DNA of 64,000 bases from Toxorhynchites rutilus septentrionalis (GCF_029784135.1 NC_073745.1:42364420-42428419); one strand, 5' to 3'. Counted from the first letter of the stretch, positions 47,202 to 58,629 are shown. Notes: generated by a model not told the origin, from the sequence alone. Made by a program: numbers and translations.

Positions 47202-47456
47202 TTAACCATAACATAACACAAGTATCGCACCAAACTGCACCTTGTGGTCACGTTTGGCGCGATACTTATGGGCTGCGGTGGACAGCATCTTAGTGACTTC
47301 GATCAAATCGGAAAGTTCCTCGTCAATATCATCCGAACCAAGGATATTGAACAAAACCAAAGCCATACAGCACTCGGGCCGGACGTTAGGCGAGGCGGCG
47401 GTATCATGTGCGACCGCCAACAGAAACGGCTTCAGCATCTTGATCAGCTCCTAAAC
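47202..47456 (-). pseudogene. IFRD1-like fragment
   Basis: The minus strand reads ELIKMLKPFLLAVAHDTA, then VRPECCMALVLFNILGSDD and a DLIEVTKML helix before the similarity fades. This resembles the helical-repeat region of interferon-related developmental regulator proteins, a transcription-coregulator family. TTTAG precedes GAGCTG, so the fragment could start at a splice acceptor. With about 80 codons, a stop just upstream and no flanking exons, it is probably a broken duplicate. Assignment is from memory of the family pattern. Confidence 0.45.
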
Positions 47457-47459
47457 ACT

Positions 47460-48090
47460 AAACCTACCACGAGGGATCAAATGACTCATTTTAATCTTTT
47501 AGTCAAAATTTTCTTGCAAATTACATTGTCACACCATCATTCGCACACACTACTTTTCCTAAAACATACATCGAATGTTTTTTTCAGTTTTTACACCTCT
47601 CTTGTTATTCATTTTACTGAGAAATATATGTAATCTGCCCTAACTACCGCAACGAATCATATGACTCGTGCAAACATTCGTATGATATCAGAATGATTTG
47701 TATGTGTGGTTGTGATACAAAACCATTGCATTACACATTTTTTGCTATTGCTTTATTTATTTTGTTCCATTTATGAATGAATAGTTAATGATCAGAATTA
47801 ATTGCATTGCTGACTATCCAAGCTACAGTGCTATTTTGCGTTTCAAAAATTGTAATTTCAATATTTTGCTAATAATTGTTATCGCCAAATCACGAAATAT
47901 ACAAGAGAAATATGATATGCCACGTTTCTCAACAAAACTATATAAATCGAGTCATTGTTCACTAACTATTTATGAAAGGTCACTTGACCCGCTGTGCTCG
48001 GAATAGGTATACATGAAACATTGGTAGGTTTAGTGTTAATATCGTCGACTTCCTCGAACTGAATTACCAACAGCGGAATGATGCGTGCAT
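47460..48090. other. Non-coding stretch
   Basis: AT-rich; no supported gene. Confidence 0.4.
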
Positions 48091-48093
48091 CCC

Positions 48094-48260
48094 ACGCTTG
48101 TTCTAAATTATCCCAAGGCAAAAAAAAAATTATCCCAAGGCATGTCAAGAAAATTTCCAACCCGGGAAGATCCTTGACCGATCGGGAATTGAACCCAGTG
48201 TCTTGAAGTTTCCACTAGATGTGGATTCTTACTTACTCTGAGATCTGCCACAGCACCGAA
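48094..48260 (-). mobile_element. tRNA-derived SINE (candidate)
   Basis: The minus strand has GGGTTCAATTCCCGATCGG, a B-box-like sequence, preceded by TGGCAGATCTCAGAG, an A-box-like sequence. It is followed by GGATCTTCCCGGGTTGGAAA, a type of sequence common downstream of tRNA-derived heads in mosquito SINEs. A short tandem (CCTTGGGATAATT twice) lies at the end. Boundaries and target duplication are not clear. Confidence 0.45.
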
Positions 48261-48529
48261 AAAACCTCGTTATAACCATCTGCTAATACGATAGCTTATG
48301 AGTATTCCGTCGGGGCTATCCCACGTTCGAATCCGGTTTCCACTGTAGACCCTATAAACTTTCATTGTATGTCGGTTTTCGCCAATATCCAAAATCTAGG
48401 TTATTTATGTCTACTAAAAAGCGCGCGTGGCTCAAACGTTTGTAGGCTACTCATGTATATATCTTTTTTAAATCTAATTTAAAAGCAAAAATAATGCAAA
48501 AAATCCATCATCATCAGTACGAACATAGT

Positions 48530-50645
48530 AGCTTATGTACACGCAAATAATTCATAACACAGATTTCACATGTACGATACACAACTTTTTGAACTCAGCC
48601 ATTGTTGCCGCTTGCTTAATCTTTCTGGGCATCGAATTAAAGAAATGTACTCCTTTATATAATAGTGAGTTTTGCGACCTACTAAATAAAAAGTTCGGTG
48701 TTCTTGCATCATTCACATTTCTTGTATTATATCTACGCAAATCACTTCCTCGTTCTATTCGATCACACAAGTATCGAAGCAACATATCATTCAAAATTTT
48801 ATAGATGAACACCATTGTCAAGTAATAAATTCTTTTCTTAACAGATAACCACTGTAGCGCGCCCAACATTAAATTAGAGGAAGTGTATCTATGGCATCTT
48901 AATATTAACCGCATAATCTTATTTTGTAATCGCTGCAATCTCAATACTTGTGTGCTATTTGCAAGGAACAAGATGGATGAACAGAAGTCTATGTGAGGTG
49001 AAACGAGTGATTTATACAACCTGATTTTACTAGTTATAGTTAATTCATTCTTCAATCAGCATATGATGCCATACTTTTTAGCAATCTTTTTGATGACATT
49101 CTCAATGTGACACTTGAAGGCTATTTTGTCATCAATTACTACTCCTAGATATTTGATTTCTGTAACCCGTTCAATTGTCTCATCATCAATTTCAAAATGA
49201 CTATCGAATCTGGAGTTTGATGAAGAAATGAGCATGTATTAGGTCTTACTAACATTCAATTTCAATTGATTTCAACCACAGAGCGAAGAAGATCTTCGTT
49301 TAAATGTGCCACGGTTTCATCTAACTCCTTAGATGCGATGAACAGAACATCATCCGCGAACAAATTAACATCACAAAAACGTAAGACTCGCCGCATATCA
49401 TTGATATATAAAATGAATAAAATGGGCCCTAACACGCTCCCCTGTGGTACACCAAGTGTGTTACCTATAGGAGCATAATAAAATCGTTGAAACGAGTCCT
49501 TTGAGTTCGATCACACAAATAGCTTTCAAACCATTTGTGTGATGTCCCTAAAATTCCATTGTGCTTCAATTTTTGTAACAATAAGGCCCTAGAAATTGTT
49601 TCAAAGGCGCGTTTCAAATCCAATAGCACCGCAAAAATAGTTTCTTTAGCCTCGATATTCTCTTTCGACTTTGCTAACACCAAATTCAGAGCTGTCTCAC
49701 AAGAGTGTCTCTCTCGATATCCCGACTGTTCTGGTATCAGCAAGTTATTGTTGTTAATAAATTTCATCAGCTGGCCTTTTACTGCAAGTTCTAGTTTTTT
49801 TTCTGTTGTGTGCAAGATGATAATAGGACGGTACTCTTCGGCTTTATCCGTCCCATTAACTTTGGGGATAGGAATCACGAAAGATTCCTTCCAAAATTTA
49901 GGCACGTGCCCAGTTTGCAATGATTCATTTATCAGACTCAGCAACTCGTGTCCAATAACATGAAAGCAATCTTGAATCACTTTTGCGTTCACATCGATAC
50001 CAGCCGATTTCTGCAAGGAAAAACAAATATCTTTCAACTCTGCAAATCTGATGGGTAGAAAACATTCTAATCTACAATTGTTATTCATCGGCTGTATTAT
50101 TTCGTGAGGTGCACTGACCAATTCAATACTTTGATTAATCAGTTGAACACTGTTCACAAAATAACTGTTGAGTTTTTCCGCTATTATTTGTTCTGAATGT
50201 TCTTCTGAACCATCGAAAGTTATGGACCGCGATAAGTTACTCTTAGTGTTAAGCAAACTTTTCAAAATTTTCCATAACTCCTTGCTGTTATTCTGGTGTT
50301 GATCGATTTTCCTCTGAATATATTCACATCTAGTATTTTTCAAGGCTTGTGAATACATGTTCCGCAATGCAGTGTACCTATTCCAGTCGTTTTTTAAATT
50401 GCTTCTCCGAAACTTTACGTACTGTTCATCTCGTTTACGCTTGAGACGCAAAAGTGATAAAGAGTACCAGCTGTTCGAATTCTTCAAATTGATTTGTTTT
50501 TCAAAAACGAAGCTATTCGTTCACACGTTCAATACATTAGTGAGAGCTGTCAAATCCAAATTATCAGTTATCGCAGTAAAATCCAGGTTTCTCGCGACTA
50601 GATGAGACAGTACTTCTTTCGAATATTTGTCCCAGCACTTTATTT
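48530..50645 (-). mobile_element. Non-LTR retrotransposon (Jockey/CR1-L2 group), 5'-truncated
   Basis: Only the reverse transcriptase region and C-terminus are present; ORF1 and the endonuclease are missing upstream. The frame is broken near 49465 and near 49260. No RNase H domain follows, which separates this element from the LINE at 28985. The clade is uncertain. Confidence 0.75.
48552..50645 (-). pseudogene. LINE reverse transcriptase, broken
   Basis: The first open part (49465-50487) includes SFVIPIPKVNG, EYRPI, EQSGYRERHSCETALN and the catalytic block VLLDLKRAFETI. After a frameshift come GVPQGSVLGPILFILYINDM and LFADDVLFIA. After a stop and shift the C-terminal part (48552-49055) reads YKSLVSPHIDFCSSI and later FNSMPRKIK, common near the ends of Jockey/CR1-type proteins. 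All reverse transcriptase motifs are visible but the gene is dead. Confidence 0.82.
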
Positions 50646-50649
50646 TAAT

Positions 50650-51375
50650 TTTATGAAATAAAAAGAATGACATACTCAGTTGAACAATTTAGATGGAAAA
50701 TACATATTACACCGATTTTCAACGATTTGAAAATTAATGAATAAAAATTACAATACAAAAGATCTGGCATCTCTTTTGGCAGTTTTATTTGCCACTTGCC
50801 ACTCTTCAATTATAAACATTGGCAAACAATGCCAAACATTAAAATACAAAAAATTTGACTGAAATATTTCACGTACGTCAGTACATTGATCGACAAATTG
50901 GTCTAAAAAAGTTTAAGCAAACAAGTACTAAATATTTGCTCGTCGAGTTTTGTGTCCAAAATATTTGATCAGCACACGTTGATCAAATATTATCTGTCAA
51001 AAATAGTCAAATAATTGGCTTCGGTCAAACAGTGTGCGAGCACCCTTATGTTATCGAGTGAAATATATTAACCTCTGGTACGGATATGGGACTGTTGGCA
51101 ATATGTACACAACATTTGTTCATTCTACTAATGGTTGCATTAACGAAGGTATTTGGTAGTTTGCTACCGAGGATTTTTCTAAGAGTGAAATCGGGAAATT
51201 TTAGATCATTCTAAAAAAATCAAACAAATACCATATAAAAAAACAAAACTAATCTAAATTTGTCAATACCATAAATAATATTAAATCTTGTTGCTCAAAA
51301 TATTTAATCGTCTTTTGTCACTTATTGCGCCGTTTACCCCATCAACGCAATTGGCGAACGATTTGACAAGCGTAA
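50650..51375. other. Non-coding stretch
   Basis: AT-rich with no recognised element; it ends where the GC-richer promoter-proximal region of the MADF-BESS gene begins. Confidence 0.4.
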
Positions 51376-51379
51376 GCAG

Positions 51380-51829
51380 TTTTGTGCTTCCTCGGCTGCA
51401 TGCCTGTGCTGTGGCGCAAGAGTTTCTGGCCGACGATCGGCCCGTTGTTTGGCGCGCTAAAAGAACGCCTCAGAGTTCGGGCGTGTTTTAGTGTGTGCGT
51501 TTCGGTTTCGATTTCCATCTGCCTGCTGCGCGAGAGCCGGCCGCTTCAAATCCAACTGCTAAGTGCAGTGTCGAGGCGGAAAAAAAGTCCGTTTACGAAC
51601 AAGTACGTGTTTTTGAAACTCTTGCGCCTCGTCGCAAAACGCCGGACGGATATTCTTACGGAAATCTGTGTTGTCAGTTATCTGCGTAGAGTGCGTGACA
51701 ACGGATGATTAGTGAACATTATTGTTATTGACGAAGCGTAAATCGTGGTGGAAAAGTTCTATTGAGAATCGCACAAGTTTGACCTTGCGCAAGTGACAAT
51801 AGGAAACGAATTAGAACGAGTTTTTCAAG
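51380..51829 (+). promoter_or_regulatory. Presumed promoter and 5' leader of the MADF-BESS gene
   Basis: A rise in G+C with many CG dinucleotides precedes the start codon, contrasting with AT-rich sequence upstream. I see no clear TATA box, so the transcription start is not fixed. Open frames here (for example 51288-51708) have no recognisable domain and are read as leader. Confidence 0.4.
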
Positions 51830-53039
51830 ATGGCGCCTCCGGTACCGGCTGCGACGTTTCCCGTAGCGATGGCATTTTCGAGGGCGGATTTCAATAGTGT
51901 TTCAACAACGGTCAGTAGTGGGTGCCCTACCGGCAAAGGATACCACTTCAACGAGGACACGCTTAGGTTGATTGACTGCGTAAAAGCCCGGCCGGCTCTT
52001 TGGCACCGCAAGCATTTGCGACAGCGCGTACAAGTTGCGCATCGTGGTTGGGAAGAAATTCGCCAAGCGTTCAAGGCCACCGATGGTGAGTGAGCGCCTG
52101 AGGGGGAGCGCCTTTTATTACGACACGTTTTTTTGTGACGCGCATTTGTATGCTATGATTTTTTTCTCACACATTGTAATATTTATTACTACTATTCATT
52201 GCGTTGTTTCATTCCTTCGCCCTCGTGAGCTGCTACAAATGATTTGAGTGTCTGGTCCACGCGTTGGCCCATGCGTAAAAAATTCCCACGCAAAGTAGAT
52301 TTAGAAAAAGCGTTCTTTGAAAAACAGCTTATTTTTGTTTTAACTAATCTTTAGTTGGTTAATTATCGTTCCAGTAAAATCACTCAAGGTCCGATGGAAG
52401 ACAATCCGGGACAGCTTTCGGCGCGAAGTCAAACGCCTCGAGGACGGAGAAATCAGTTCCTCCAGCTGGCCACTGTTTGACCGAATGTCGTTTCTGATTG
52501 GACATTTCCGAACCGCCCGATACTACAAGCGTGGGTCACTGTCGTCAGATCCGGGCAAGGCCGGGGACGAATCGTGGAAGTATAAACAGGACTCGCTGAG
52601 TGAGGAAGATCACTCGGTTGCTGCGATGATCGACAGCGATGGTGACGTGATTGGGTCGGAATATGGAGCATTACATGGCAGCGGATTTAGCGGTGGGTCG
52701 TTGATCGCCGACAGTGATCCTGAGGATTTGACCGCTTTCGAGCCATTGCCGGTTGCTGTGGTGGACGACAATAGTCAGCACGAAGCTGCACACGATCCTG
52801 ACCTGATGGAAGTACCTCCACTCATTTATGGTGAAGTTACCTTCAAGAATAAACTTCGAGCGAGGACGAGAGCAGAACCGAAACCTGAACCAAAACCAGA
52901 AATCAGCTGTGAGTCGGATTCGGACTATAGTTTTTTAATGAGTTTGCATCCGTTTATGAAAAAATTGTCTGGAAAGAAAAATTTATCTGTGAGAATCAAA
53001 ATACAGCAATTAATTGCTGAAGCAATGGAAGAGGAATAA
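51830..53039 (+). CDS. MADF-BESS domain DNA-binding protein, two exons
   Basis: Probably a nuclear sequence-specific regulator of the Adf-1 type. Exon 1 is 51830-52085 and exon 2 is 52375-53039. The intron has GTGAGT and CCAG ends and splits a codon after its first base, giving 306 residues. The MADF domain (about 43-131) shows LIDCVKARPALWHR, GWEEIRQAF, VRWKTIRDSFRREVK and SSWPLFDRMSFL. An acidic low-complexity middle and a PKPEPKPE stretch follow. The C-terminal 40 residues (SDYSFLMSLHPFMKKLS...QQLIAEAMEEE) match a BESS motif used for protein contacts. The start is the first ATG of an uninterrupted frame. AATAAA lies 94 bases after the stop. It is the only intact host gene here; the specific paralogue is not identified. 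Confidence 0.88.
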
Positions 53040-53132
53040 TTGGTTTAGGTGTTAATCTGCTGGTATTTAAAAATAATTTTAATTGATGAATTTAAACTAA
53101 TGAACTCAAAAAATACTGTTAAAAAATCGTTG

Positions 53133-53138
53133 AATAAA
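53133..53138 (+). terminator. Polyadenylation signal of the MADF-BESS gene
   Basis: AATAAA within GAATAAAGGCTG, followed about 15 bases later by a T-rich downstream element. Confidence 0.7.
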
Positions 53139-53229
53139 GGCTGATTTTTTTTTTTGGAATGGGTTGATTTTATCCTTTTTTGTTAAATAAAAACATCGGA
53201 ATCCGAAATGAATCTATAATCATGTAAAT

Positions 53230-56200
53230 ACATTGATTTGTTTTGGCAGACTTATCTCACTTCTTAACTAGGCGAACCTAGCCAGAATTTTCACCTGCCC
53301 CCGGGCTTCTGAATGCCAAAGGGGGACTAGGCTCTGCGGAATGCACGTATCTGCATGCTCGTGCTGTTTTAGTCCTGACCGAGGAATTGTCGGACAATCG
53401 CGCAGGTGCTAAGGATGACCGACTTTTGGATGCCGGCCAATTCCTTTTCCATGTTCAACACCTTGAGCGCTTCCAGAAGTGTCTTCGGGACAATTCCAGT
53501 TCCAGAGAGAACGACTGGAACAATTCTTGGGACCTCCCTTAGCCCCCACAGTTCCTTGAAATCCACGGCCAATGGTCGGTACTTGCAGATTTTGCGACCG
53601 TGGGTCTCCTCCAGATTCTGGTTCAGTGGAATAGCGACATCGATGATGGTGACTTTGCGGTCGCTCTTGTCGTAAACCATTATATCTGGCCGGTTGTGGT
53701 GGATCGAGAGGTCGGTCAGAACAGTGCGATCCCAGTACAGCTTGAAACGGTCATTTTCCAGGACAGGTGCAGGCAGGTACCGGTAGTTTGGTACGTTGTC
53801 TTCCAGTAGAGCACATTGGAGCGCCAGTTGACGATGAACAATACGGGCCACGTTGTTGTGGCGCTCGGTGTAGGCTGCGTTGGCCAAAACGGGACAGCCT
53901 CCCATAATGTGCTCTATGTTTTCACCTGGTTGATGGCACATCCGGCAAATGTCATCAACGTCTTGATGCCAGACGTACCGCCTGCAGTTTCTCGTCGGCA
54001 TTATCCTGTCCTGGATGGCTATCATGTCGGCTTCTACTACTGAAGAGAGTTCACCACGCGTTAGCCACAGATTAGATGCGGCCTTGTCGACGTGTGGCCG
54101 GTCCAGTTGATGGGGGTGGGCACCATGCACTGCCTTCTGCTTCCAAGCTGCAATCTTCTCCTCCACTGTCTGCAGATTGCAGTTGAGTTGGTACTCCGCT
54201 TGCGCCAAGTGCAGAGCGCTGTATCCTCTGTCGGCGGCGCAGACAGCCCGGTATAGCGCGTTTTGGTTGGCGCGTTCTGCGAAGTACTCGCGCAGTTGTC
54301 GTACCTGGGCAACACACAGTGCAGATATGTCGACTATTCCAAGTCCCCCTTCTTTGCGTGGTAGTGAAACTCTCTCCAGTGCCGATTGAGGATGGTGCAT
54401 TCCGGCCTCTTTAAATGCTTTCCTCATCCTCCTCTCAAGGTCCTCTAGGTCAGTTTTGCTCCATTTGACTACACCAAAACTGAAGGTCAGCAGGGGAACC
54501 GCGAATGTGTTGATCGCGCGTACCTTGTTCCCCGCGTTGAGGAAAGTCCTCAGGACACAGTTCACTCGACTCAAGAACTTGTCTCGCAGCTCCGTCTTGA
54601 TGTCGGAGTGGCGAATCCCGGTGAGCTGTCGGAATCCAAGATATTTATAGGATTCGCCACGAACCATGTCTCTTATGAACTCGCCGTCATAGACCTCGTA
54701 ACCTCCGGATTCGGTAAGCTGCCCTTTCAGCAGATGGACACAGCGGCACTTGTCGAGGCCGAACTCCATGCAGATGTCCCTGCTTATGTCTTCGACAACC
54801 CGGATAGCTACACCTAGACGCTGACGTGAATCAGCGTAGACCTTGAGATCATCCATGTAGAAGGTATGGGTCACTTCTTCGTGAGCGCCGTCGCCATACC
54901 TTATTTTATAGCCATGACCGTTTCTATTGAGCGTCCGACTGAGGGGGTTCAGTGCCAGACAAAACCAAAGCGGGTTGAAAGAGTCGCCTTGGAATATCCC
55001 CCTCTTTATCTGCAGCGTTCTATACTGCAACACATTTTCCCCATCACTGAGGTGCAGAGACGTGCTCCACTGCCTCATCGCATGCTGCAGGAACCTAACG
55101 ACGACGGGATCAATCTTGTAGAGCTCCAATACCCGGACGAGAAACGAGTGAGGTATGGAGTCATAAGCCTTCCTGTAATCGATGTAGGCCATACTTAGGT
55201 TCCGCTGGTTATATACCGCCTGGCCGACTATGGCTGCGTCGATGATGGCCTGGTCTTTGCAGCCATGCGTATTTTTCCTGCATCCTTTCTGCTCTTCTGC
55301 GATGATGTGATGCTGTTCGCAGTGAGCAGAAACTTTGGCGGTAATTATGCTGCTCAGTATTTTGTACAGACTCGATAGGCACGTTATCGGTCTGTACTTT
55401 GATGGGTTCAATGTGTTGCTGTCTTTCGGGAGGAGGAAGGTGACGCCACGGGTGGCGAATTCAGGAAGGTTGTGTGGGTCACGTAGCACCTTGTTGAAGC
55501 ACTCAGCTATCTTTGGATGTGCGACGGTCAGCTTCTTGTGCCAAAAGTTCTGGACACCATCGGGGCCCGGTGCTGCCCAGTTCCTCAGGTACCGCGAGGC
55601 TTCGCGGACATCGTTCTCTCCGACGATGATAGCTGGCATCTCTCCAATTTCACCACAACTCTCCTCCTCCCGTCTTAACCACATTTGCCCGTCGCGATGT
55701 TCTACTGGGGTCTCCCAAATACCAGCCCAGAAGTTCGTCACATCGCTAATATCTGGCAAACCTTCGCGGTAGTCGGGCTTCTCGTCGCTAATGTGGTCGT
55801 AGAACGCTTTCTCGTTATCTCTGAACATCCGATTTTGTTCCTGGCGCTTTGCAGAGTCAGAGTAACGTTTCAGCCGTTTTGTAAGGACGCTCAGTTGCTG
55901 TACCAGTGTGTCGAGTTTTTCCGTCAGCTGGTGAGCTCCCAGCTGGCGAAGTTCAGTAGGCCGCACGATCACAGCAACTTGGCGACATAAGTACGCCATC
56001 AGTCTTCCAATTGCGGCGCGCTTGTTTAGGATCCGTTGCTCCAATCTCCTTCGCCATGGAGGCTCATGCCTTTCACGGAGATGTTGGAGCAGTCCGCCTC
56101 TTGGCCTAATACGGTATCCTAAACTTTTGGCGGTCGCCACAGCAGCACAGTAAACTTTCAGTTGCAGCTCCTCCATGTTCTCAGCATCAACCAAGTGCAG

Positions 56201-57285
56201 CGGAAGAACGTGCTCGTTCATGAGCTTTACTGCACTTGTCAGCCTGCGGGAATGCTGCAACTTCGGGATCCTGGGGCGCGACAATGGGTCTGTGTCGCGG
56301 AACTGTGAGATCGCCTCGTCGTAGTGGAAGACCAGATCGCGTAGTAGTTGTTGATCTGGCTGTGGGTCTTCCGGCTCAGGGGGTTGTTGTACTGTGGCCT
56401 CCACTGGTGCTGATTCGCGTGCCCCACTCGCGAATGAATTGCTCAGCCGTACTGAACTTCGTCTCGACACATCGCTTGCTCTGTTGTTCCTGGTGCTTAT
56501 TTCTCTCTGCACCTGCTGCTTGATCTCGTCGATTTGCGTTTGGGAGAGCATGTTATTGCGTACTATCGCTCTACGCCTCGCGTTCATCGCGTTCTGATCA
56601 AGCCTCCCGACGAACTCTGGATACGCTTCCTCGAACATTGTTAGTATTCGAGGGCGACCGCTCATGTCCGTCTCCAAAGCAGTGCAGATGTAATAGGCGC
56701 GGATCACGAATTCATTCATTTCGTGTGTCCACATGATCCGGCACCTAGTGGTACCCACAAGTGTGGACGACTGTCGTCTGGCAGTCGCAACACGTCTCGT
56801 ATGCGCAGCGTTTCTTGGGTGATGTCGATGGCTGCTGTTTCCGTGTGGCGGTAGCTCTTCGGGTTGAACCCGGCTGGTGGCCCGCTCTTGCACATCGCCC
56901 TCCAGCCGCTGGCCGCTCGCTCTTACACCCGTTCCAGGACCAGCTCCAGTTCGGGGACCCTCCTCGGGTGATCGCATTCTAATTAATCTTCGTGATCGTA
57001 GCTCCATGTTATTGGGTGTATCTCCTTTGCCCGGGAGACAGCGGGTTGGCAAGGCCTCCATGACCCGGGAGGCCTTCCCCGGGAGAGATATAGCGCTCTG
57101 ACTCGCTCGCACCCCCTCACTTAGCCACTTTCGACACCCGTTCTCGGAGCCAAGACCAGGTGTGTGTTTCCAGTTCACGCCCGATCTAAAAATGTCGTCA
57201 TATGATCTTCGTGGAGGCGTGAGATAGGAACATTTGAGACCAACAGGCAGGCTCCTACCCTATGTTGATCCCCATTTGAGAACCA
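53230..57285 (-). mobile_element. R4-like non-LTR retrotransposon, near full length
   Basis: A single large frame with a Myb-like domain, reverse transcriptase, zinc knuckle and restriction-like endonuclease defines an R2/R4-type LINE. The 3' untranslated region extends toward the end of the MADF-BESS gene, so gene and element converge. The exact 3' end and target duplication are not visible to me. The 5' side abuts the poly(A) tail of another LINE (57290-57318). Confidence 0.75.
53369..57178 (-). CDS. R4-like LINE polyprotein, uninterrupted
   Basis: The 1,269-codon frame has no stop. A later start (Met58, MELRSRRLIR) may be the real one, because the first 57 residues read like leader. A Myb/trihelix-like domain (about 149-225; WTHEMNEFVIRAYY, MNARRRAIVRN) probably binds DNA. 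Reverse transcriptase (about 575-850) has KYRPITC, YIDYRKAYDSIPHS, GIFQGDSFNPLW and catalytic YMDD (774-777). A CCHC knuckle lies at 1078-1095 (CX2CX8HX4C). The restriction-like endonuclease has RPD at 1163-1165 and Asp1180 in IIDVAIP. These domains act together in target-primed reverse transcription. The Myb plus endonuclease architecture suggests the R4 clade; R2 or NeSL is less likely. The frame is GC-rich relative to its surroundings. Confidence 0.85.
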   Translation of the reverse strand: MNWKHTPGLGSENGCRKWLSEGVRASQSAISLPGKASRVMEALPTRCLPGKGDTPNNMELRSRRLIRMRSPEEGPRTGAGPGTGVRASGQRLEGDVQERATSRVQPEELPPHGNSSHRHHPRNAAHTRRVATARRQSSTLVGTTRCRIMWTHEMNEFVIRAYYICTALETDMSGRPRILTMFEEAYPEFVGRLDQNAMNARRRAIVRNNMLSQTQIDEIKQQVQREISTRNNRASDVSRRSSVRLSNSFASGARESAPVEATVQQPPEPEDPQPDQQLLRDLVFHYDEAISQFRDTDPLSRPRIPKLQHSRRLTSAVKLMNEHVLPLHLVDAENMEELQLKVYCAAVATAKSLGYRIRPRGGLLQHLRERHEPPWRRRLEQRILNKRAAIGRLMAYLCRQVAVIVRPTELRQLGAHQLTEKLDTLVQQLSVLTKRLKRYSDSAKRQEQNRMFRDNEKAFYDHISDEKPDYREGLPDISDVTNFWAGIWETPVEHRDGQMWLRREEESCGEIGEMPAIIVGENDVREASRYLRNWAAPGPDGVQNFWHKKLTVAHPKIAECFNKVLRDPHNLPEFATRGVTFLLPKDSNTLNPSKYRPITCLSSLYKILSSIITAKVSAHCEQHHIIAEEQKGCRKNTHGCKDQAIIDAAIVGQAVYNQRNLSMAYIDYRKAYDSIPHSFLVRVLELYKIDPVVVRFLQHAMRQWSTSLHLSDGENVLQYRTLQIKRGIFQGDSFNPLWFCLALNPLSRTLNRNGHGYKIRYGDGAHEEVTHTFYMDDLKVYADSRQRLGVAIRVVEDISRDICMEFGLDKCRCVHLLKGQLTESGGYEVYDGEFIRDMVRGESYKYLGFRQLTGIRHSDIKTELRDKFLSRVNCVLRTFLNAGNKVRAINTFAVPLLTFSFGVVKWSKTDLEDLERRMRKAFKEAGMHHPQSALERVSLPRKEGGLGIVDISALCVAQVRQLREYFAERANQNALYRAVCAADRGYSALHLAQAEYQLNCNLQTVEEKIAAWKQKAVHGAHPHQLDRPHVDKAASNLWLTRGELSSVVEADMIAIQDRIMPTRNCRRYVWHQDVDDICRMCHQPGENIEHIMGGCPVLANAAYTERHNNVARIVHRQLALQCALLEDNVPNYRYLPAPVLENDRFKLYWDRTVLTDLSIHHNRPDIMVYDKSDRKVTIIDVAIPLNQNLEETHGRKICKYRPLAVDFKELWGLREVPRIVPVVLSGTGIVPKTLLEALKVLNMEKELAGIQKSVILSTCAIVRQFLGQD

Positions 57286-57289
57286 AATG

Positions 57290-58045
57290 TTTTTTTTTTT
57301 TTTTTTTTTTTTTTTTTTCCTCCTCTCACCCCCATCTCTAAGAAACTCATACTCGAGCTTCCTAGAGTTGGTCTCCTTTTTTTTTGTTTCACAGGACGCT
57401 ACAACACTTAGAGGTAATTGTACAATACATAACAATTAGTACCTGTTGGATCCCAGTGAAATGATATTCTTTTAAGGGATCCAAAAAGAGTGCACAATTA
57501 AACTAATTATTAAGATCAGACTACTGTATGTCTACAATTATGTCTGTCTGTCAGTCTGTCTACATAAAAAATTGAAATATCTATATTAAAAAAGAGTTAA
57601 TTTTCGTCTTCAGGAGCAATCGCAGCTTTGCCCTGAATAAGTCTATACTGGTTATCGACCTGATATGCGAAGGTAAACTGTTGAATAGCGACGGTCCATT
57701 AAAAAGAAAACGCTGTTGACCAATGCTAGATGTTGCTCGAGTTCGTAATAAGTGTTGTGCTTGTCGTGTAACGTAATGATGACTCGCGGTGGGGATTGTC
57801 ATGTTATGGTGTATGTTGTTATTGTGTAATATGTTATGTATAAGTTTCAAAGACTGAAGTTCCCGCAATCCAATAAGAGGCAAGATACTGTGAGTCTCAT
57901 TTTGATACAGGTCTAGAGTTGAGTACAAACTCGGTAGCCTATAAATTATTTTAAGACACCTGTTCTGCAATGTTTGTATTTTTTTAAGTCTTGTTTTGCA
58001 TGCATAGCCCCAAACCAGTAGCCCGTATTGGAGTTGAGAATGGAT
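57290..58045 (-). mobile_element. LINE 3' end with poly(A) tail, 5'-truncated
   Basis: The minus strand ends in a 29-base A run (57290-57318). Upstream is a 3' untranslated region of about 260 bases, then coding sequence. This is the usual product of truncated target-primed insertion. Confidence 0.75.
57581..58045 (-). pseudogene. C-terminal remnant of a LINE reverse transcriptase
   Basis: The frame reads YGLLVWGYACKTRLKKIQTL through QNRCLKIIYRLP, then LRELQSLKLIHNILH and FNSLPSHIRS. These are the conserved C-terminal motifs of Jockey/CR1-type LINE proteins. The catalytic part lies beyond the truncation. It is not closely similar to the LINE at 48530. Confidence 0.7.
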
Positions 58046-58600
58046 GCAATGGATGTTTTTGAATAGGGAGAAAATGCATTTAACAGAAATTCAGGTGTTC
58101 TATATTGATAACATCCAAATATTCATTCACATAAAAAGTTGCCGCTGGTATTCTGATGTGGACCATTCGAACCGGGTCCACTTTGTCAAAACCAGTTTCG
58201 TTGTTCTACCTGTAATGCACACGGTATGAATAGGCGTTTTATCGTGCGAAAAACTATGGATGGAAACTATTGGCTTAGTAATCAATTGTATTTCATTAAT
58301 AAGCAATAATCCCACCTCGGATGTTCCTCATTGGGTACGATATCGCCGCTGCGCAGCGCTATATTTTGTATGTATTGATCAAATTATTGATTAAACTAGT
58401 GAATGAATGAAAATATTTACGAATTCAATTGCAAACAAATCCCAATTTAAATCAATTCATGCATTATGGTAGTAGTTATCGCAACAAATAGTTATCAACA
58501 TTTTGTCTAATCATCAAACGGCATGCGTAGAAGTTTAGTGAGTTGGCGACATGAAGAGATATCTTTCGATGCAGTCTTGAATAATCGAGCCAAAGCGTTG
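58046..58600. other. Non-coding with repeat fragments
   Basis: Around 58355-58460 the GTATTGATCAAATTATTGATT and GAATGAATG blocks belong to the family seen at 59240 and 61690. ATCAAACGGCATGCG at 58504 resembles the 20160/43580 repeat. No gene. Confidence 0.4.
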
Positions 58601-58629
58601 CGTTTGTACCCGCTTCTGTAGACCGTGAT

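Noticed and set aside
48300..48350. tRNA-like B box CGTTCGAATCC on the plus strand
   Set aside because: No A box at suitable distance and no cloverleaf; more likely chance or SINE-related.
51811..52080. Minus-strand 89-codon frame over exon 1
   Set aside because: Antisense shadow of the MADF-BESS exon.
53406..57101. Many plus-strand frames of 62-145 codons
   Set aside because: All are shadows of the long minus-strand R4-like frame.
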